Shown: positions 61,880-64,000 of the stretch, in pieces | How positions within the stretch are numbered: position 1 is the stretch's first letter | Layout: each line of letters begins with the position of its first letter | Notes under the pieces: generated by a model | Seen by the model: the letters and a program-made list of their open reading frames with translations, nothing else | Database searches by the model: none | Told to the model about the DNA's origin: nothing | Position numbers and translations under genes: made by a program | Assembly: GCA_016699515.1 (NCBI GenBank) | Contig: CP064978.1 | Span: 1,116,001 to 1,180,000, forward strand | Source of the DNA: Candidatus Peregrinibacteria bacterium | GTDB lineage: Bacteria > Patescibacteriota > Gracilibacteria > UM-FILTER-43-11 | DNA length: 64,000 nucleotides | Reading direction: 5' to 3'

Positions 61880-62525
61880 ATTGCAATCCGGATGCTAGGT
61901 CCAATAATACTGCCTTCGGATCAACAGCCTTGGTGACTCCGCTGGCTAGTAAAACGCCTTTAGCTCCCAGTTTTTTGGCAATACGAACGTCCTCGCCATT
62001 TTTTACCCCCGCACCCACAAGCAATTTTTCACTCCCGATCAGTTTGGCGGCATTGATGATGATTTCGGGTTGTGCGGTTGAAACCGAAACCTCCCCCCCG
62101 ATCAGCTCGGGAGGCTCGATTGCAATAAAATCAGGATCAAATTCTAAAAAACTTGCCCCTTCTTCGGGGGTTTCGGCGCATAAAATAACGGCCAAACCGA
62201 CTTCTTTGGCGCGCTCAATAGTGGCTTTGATCACCCCGCGTTCTAAACGTCTTTCTGAATGATTCAAAATCGTTCCCACAGCGCCGTGCGCCTTGGCAGC
62301 TTCGGGCAGAATGTGGCCCGTGGAACTTCCATAATCAACCGGATCAATATGCTGAATCCACACCGGAATAGAAACAGACTGCGCGATCTCTGAAAGGTCT
62401 AAAGCTTGCACGGCTATTTGAATGGTTGCTCCGGTTTGCTGGGCAACTTCAGCGTGAATTTTTGCAAGCGAAAGTGCTGCCTCGGCGGTTGCGGATTCGT
62501 AGGTCTTAAAATTAGTTACTATCAT
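61878..62525 (-). CDS. tpiA: Triosephosphate isomerase, archaeal type
   Basis: The 215-residue protein is shorter than the bacterial ~250. Start MIVTNFKTYESA has the catalytic Lys; WIQHIDPVDYGSSTGHILPEAAKAHGAVGTILNHSERRL has the catalytic His; FIAIEPPELIGGEVSVSTAQPEII has the catalytic Glu; the end KLLVGAGVKNGEDVRIAKKLGAKGVLLASGVTKAVDP is the phosphate site. Every segment matches the archaeal form rather than the usual bacterial one (which has AYEPVWAIGTG). It works next to GpmI in lower glycolysis. Confidence 0.92.
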   Translation of the reverse strand: MIVTNFKTYESATAEAALSLAKIHAEVAQQTGATIQIAVQALDLSEIAQSVSIPVWIQHIDPVDYGSSTGHILPEAAKAHGAVGTILNHSERRLERGVIKATIERAKEVGLAVILCAETPEEGASFLEFDPDFIAIEPPELIGGEVSVSTAQPEIIINAAKLIGSEKLLVGAGVKNGEDVRIAKKLGAKGVLLASGVTKAVDPKAVLLDLASGLQ

Positions 62526-62531
62526 CTTTTA

Positions 62532-62616
62532 AGTTAAGAATTAAGAATTAATAGTTAAGTTGGATCATGCTATAATTTTTAACTCTTAAATTAGCGAAGC
62601 GACTTAATTCTTAACT
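62532..62616. repeat. Quasi-palindromic spacer before tpiA
   Basis: AGTTAAGAATTAAG (62532-62545) is exactly complementary to CTTAATTCTTAACT (62603-62616), with ttagcgaagcga just before the right arm. The same core is at 29247-29333. It lies between the HTH protein gene and tpiA on the minus strand. Confidence 0.85.
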
Positions 62617-62619
62617 AAA

Positions 62620-63233
62620 TTAGGCGAAGGCCCACAAGAAGAAAAGAATGGGTTGAACGACTAAAAGCACGCTCACAAGGGAAAGATAGATCCATTTTGC
62701 AACGCGTTCGGACTTGAGCTGATTTTCAACCTTGGCTAATTTTTTATGATTTTCTACTTCTCGTATTTCCATGCTTTTTTGAGCCTCTTCCAATTCGCGT
62801 TGTTTTTTGTTGTAGTCCAACATCGGAACCATGTTCTTGACTTGTGATTCCAACTGACCCACGCGGTAGGTTGCGGCCTCTAGGCGCTCTTGTTTTGCCA
62901 AGAGTTCTTTTTGGTTTCAGCGTATAATTCTTTGTACACTCGGTCTTCGGCGGAGCTTTTTTCTTGCGGAGCCGCTTTCTTTTCCAGGTTGATGTCGGTC
63001 ACTACCAAATTGGACAAGCTTTCACGTGGTCCCGCCAATTGGTTTTCGCCCAGCAAAGGGCCGACTTGATCTTGAATGATGCGGTCTACGTCGACTTTGC
63101 GAATAAGGACTCGTCGTCCATCTTTACGAGTTTTTAGTCGATATTTGCGCATGTAACGGTCGATCGTGCGTGTGGATACTTTTAGAATTTCACTTGCCTC
63201 TATTCGATCAACATAAGCATCGGTAGTGGTCAT
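62620..63233 (-). CDS. Membrane-anchored HTH protein with coiled coil (one-base frameshift)
   Basis: The N-terminal part VDRIEASEILKVSTRTIDRYMRKYRLKTRKDGRRVLIRKVDVDRII is an excisionase/MerR-like helix-turn-helix. A linker and then, after adding one A near 62905, AETKKELLAKQERLEAATYRVGQLESQVKNMV, a coiled coil that runs to about 170. The C-terminus has one hydrophobic helix, WIYLSLVSVLLVVQPILFFLW. About 204 residues. Inference: it tethers DNA to the membrane or is a membrane-bound regulator. ATG 63233 is the start. Confidence 0.78.
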
Positions 63234-63563
63234 TGATTTTTATTTTAAAAAATAAAGTAGAGGCTTTCTTTCGGGTTTTTGAGCTAACCAATTTTAATTT
63301 GCCAGCTTTTTATACTCCGACGTTCAGTATAGGCAGTGGCTGCAAGAGCGTCAATTCTTATAGTAGACAAAATGGCGAACTTGAAATGACGCATTTTGTT
63401 AAAATGGTATTTTAATAAAAATACCAAATTACAAATACACAAATCACAAACAAATTCGAATACCAAATCACTAAATATCAAAATGATAAAACTAATAAAA
63501 AAATATTCGATATTGGATATTCATGTGATTATTGTTTGTAATTTGTGTATTGGATATTTGTAA
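63234..63563. other. 330-bp AT-rich spacer between carA and the HTH gene, with inverted repeat
   Basis: The right half (63421-63560) is a long imperfect inverted repeat of words like caaattacaaatacacaaatcacaaac on the left and gtttgtaatttgtgtattgg on the right. It lies 3' of carA and may end its transcript. A short hairpin GGTATTTT/AAATACC is at about 63405-63425. The left half should contain the HTH gene promoter, but I cannot place it with confidence. There are no reading frames or RNA genes that I recognise. Confidence 0.6.
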
Positions 63564-64000
63564 TTATTTGATGAGTTTGTCTACAAATTCATCAAATAGG
63601 TAATCGGGGTCTTCGGGGCCGGGGTGGGCTTCGGGGTGAAATTGGACCGAGAACCAGGGCTTGTTCACATGCTTAATCCCTTCGACCGTATTGTCGTTCG
63701 CATTGCGGAACCACACCTTCCAGCTGCTGGGAATGGTTTTTTCGTCGATGGCGTATCCGTGATTTTGGGACGTGATGTAGCAGCGTTCGGATAGCGTTTC
63801 GGTGCAAGGCTGATTGGCGGAACGATGGCCGTACTTTAGCTTGTAGGTTTTTGCTCCTGCCGCCAAGCCCATTAGTTGTGACCCTAAACAAATGCCAAAA
63901 ATCGGGACGTTTTTTTTCATGGCCTGACGGATCGCTTCGATCGTGCGATCGGCCATTTGCGGATCCCCGGGGCCATTGGACACAAACACCCCCTGGTACG
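63564..64000 (-). CDS. carA: Carbamoyl-phosphate synthase small subunit, C-terminal part (partial)
   Basis: The window ends inside the gene; the frame is open to 64000 (YQGVFVSNGPGDP). It is the class I glutamine amidotransferase domain: FVSNGPGDPQMAD (oxyanion loop), PIFGICLGSQLMGLA (nucleophile Cys), YKLKYGHRSANQPC, CYITSQNHGYAID and the catalytic FSVQFHPEAHPGPEDPDYLFDEFV. It supplies ammonia from glutamine for carbamoyl phosphate, used in pyrimidine and arginine synthesis. The large subunit is not in the window. Confidence 0.96.
   Translation of the reverse strand, partial: YQGVFVSNGPGDPQMADRTIEAIRQAMKKNVPIFGICLGSQLMGLAAGAKTYKLKYGHRSANQPCTETLSERCYITSQNHGYAIDEKTIPSSWKVWFRNANDNTVEGIKHVNKPWFSVQFHPEAHPGPEDPDYLFDEFVDKLIK

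Noticed and set aside
1..64000. Recoding of TGA as glycine, as in Gracilibacteria and SR1
   Set aside because: Intact genes such as purN and the nitroreductase at 10710 end with TGA at the family's normal length, and no in-frame TGA at a conserved Gly was seen outside frameshifted stretches.
1..64000. General reassignment of TAG to an amino acid, suggested by uvrB and fusA
   Set aside because: TAG is the natural stop of rpsC, secY, map, ribBA, the PHP gene and others at expected lengths.

Overview
The window looks like a contig from a Patescibacteria/CPR bacterium with the standard bacterial code (TAA, TAG and TGA all end intact genes). The grounds are a ribosomal protein operon without uL30, short unidentified secreted and surface proteins, a pilin-type two-helix protein, stand-alone minimal enzymes, frequent tail-to-tail gene overlaps and starts without Shine-Dalgarno motifs. 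Purine (purH, purN), riboflavin (ribBA, RFK), pyrimidine (carA) and peptidoglycan (murE, FemAB-like) genes mean it is not among the most reduced members; a Peregrinibacteria-like lineage would fit, but that is inference. There are no rRNA genes, CRISPR arrays or insertion sequences. || Layout. 1-5 kb: CIRCE-controlled groES-groEL and asnS, then a tandem 124-bp repeat leading into tRNA-Glu(CUC). 5-13 kb: PHP phosphoesterase, a three-repeat secreted protein, purH and a HIT protein, small unknown genes, two nitroreductases, a lipoprotein, then tRNA-Glu(UUC) and tRNA-Val(UAC) behind a diverged copy of the same leader element. 13-28 kb: Bax-inhibitor-1 protein, C39-like peptidase, ribBA, a PP2C-like membrane protein, O-antigen ligase, CofE-like ligase, an unknown repeat protein, purN, FemAB-like enzyme, YjbQ, a pilin-like protein with a MopE-like ectodomain, uvrB, CNNM transporter, map and adk. 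28-38 kb: secY and the ribosomal protein operon, read leftwards from rplC. 38-44 kb: proline-rich unknowns, DUF4153 protein, HAD phosphatase, rpsJ and tuf. 44-50 kb: a cell-surface cluster with a roughly 1,130-residue adhesin-like protein. 49.6-55.3 kb: a CsoR/CstR-type repressor, DUF2892 protein, membrane fusion protein and RND pump, with a palindromic operator inside the promoter. 55-64 kb: fusA, gpmI, riboflavin kinase, murE, truB, an archaeal-type triosephosphate isomerase, a membrane-anchored HTH protein and the end of carA. || Quality. About twenty genes carry single-base indels, nearly all one base lost from a homopolymer. I treat these as consensus errors and annotate such genes over their full span. 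Three features are not explained by homopolymer loss: in-frame TAG codons in uvrB and fusA, an in-frame loss of about 60-70 residues from secY, and loss of the first third of rplE. || Regulation. Several promoters have good -35/-10 hexamers with -10 boxes about 6-30 bases from the start codon, so many mRNAs have very short or no leaders. Many intergenic spacers are quasi-palindromes built from short repeated words, a different word at each locus.
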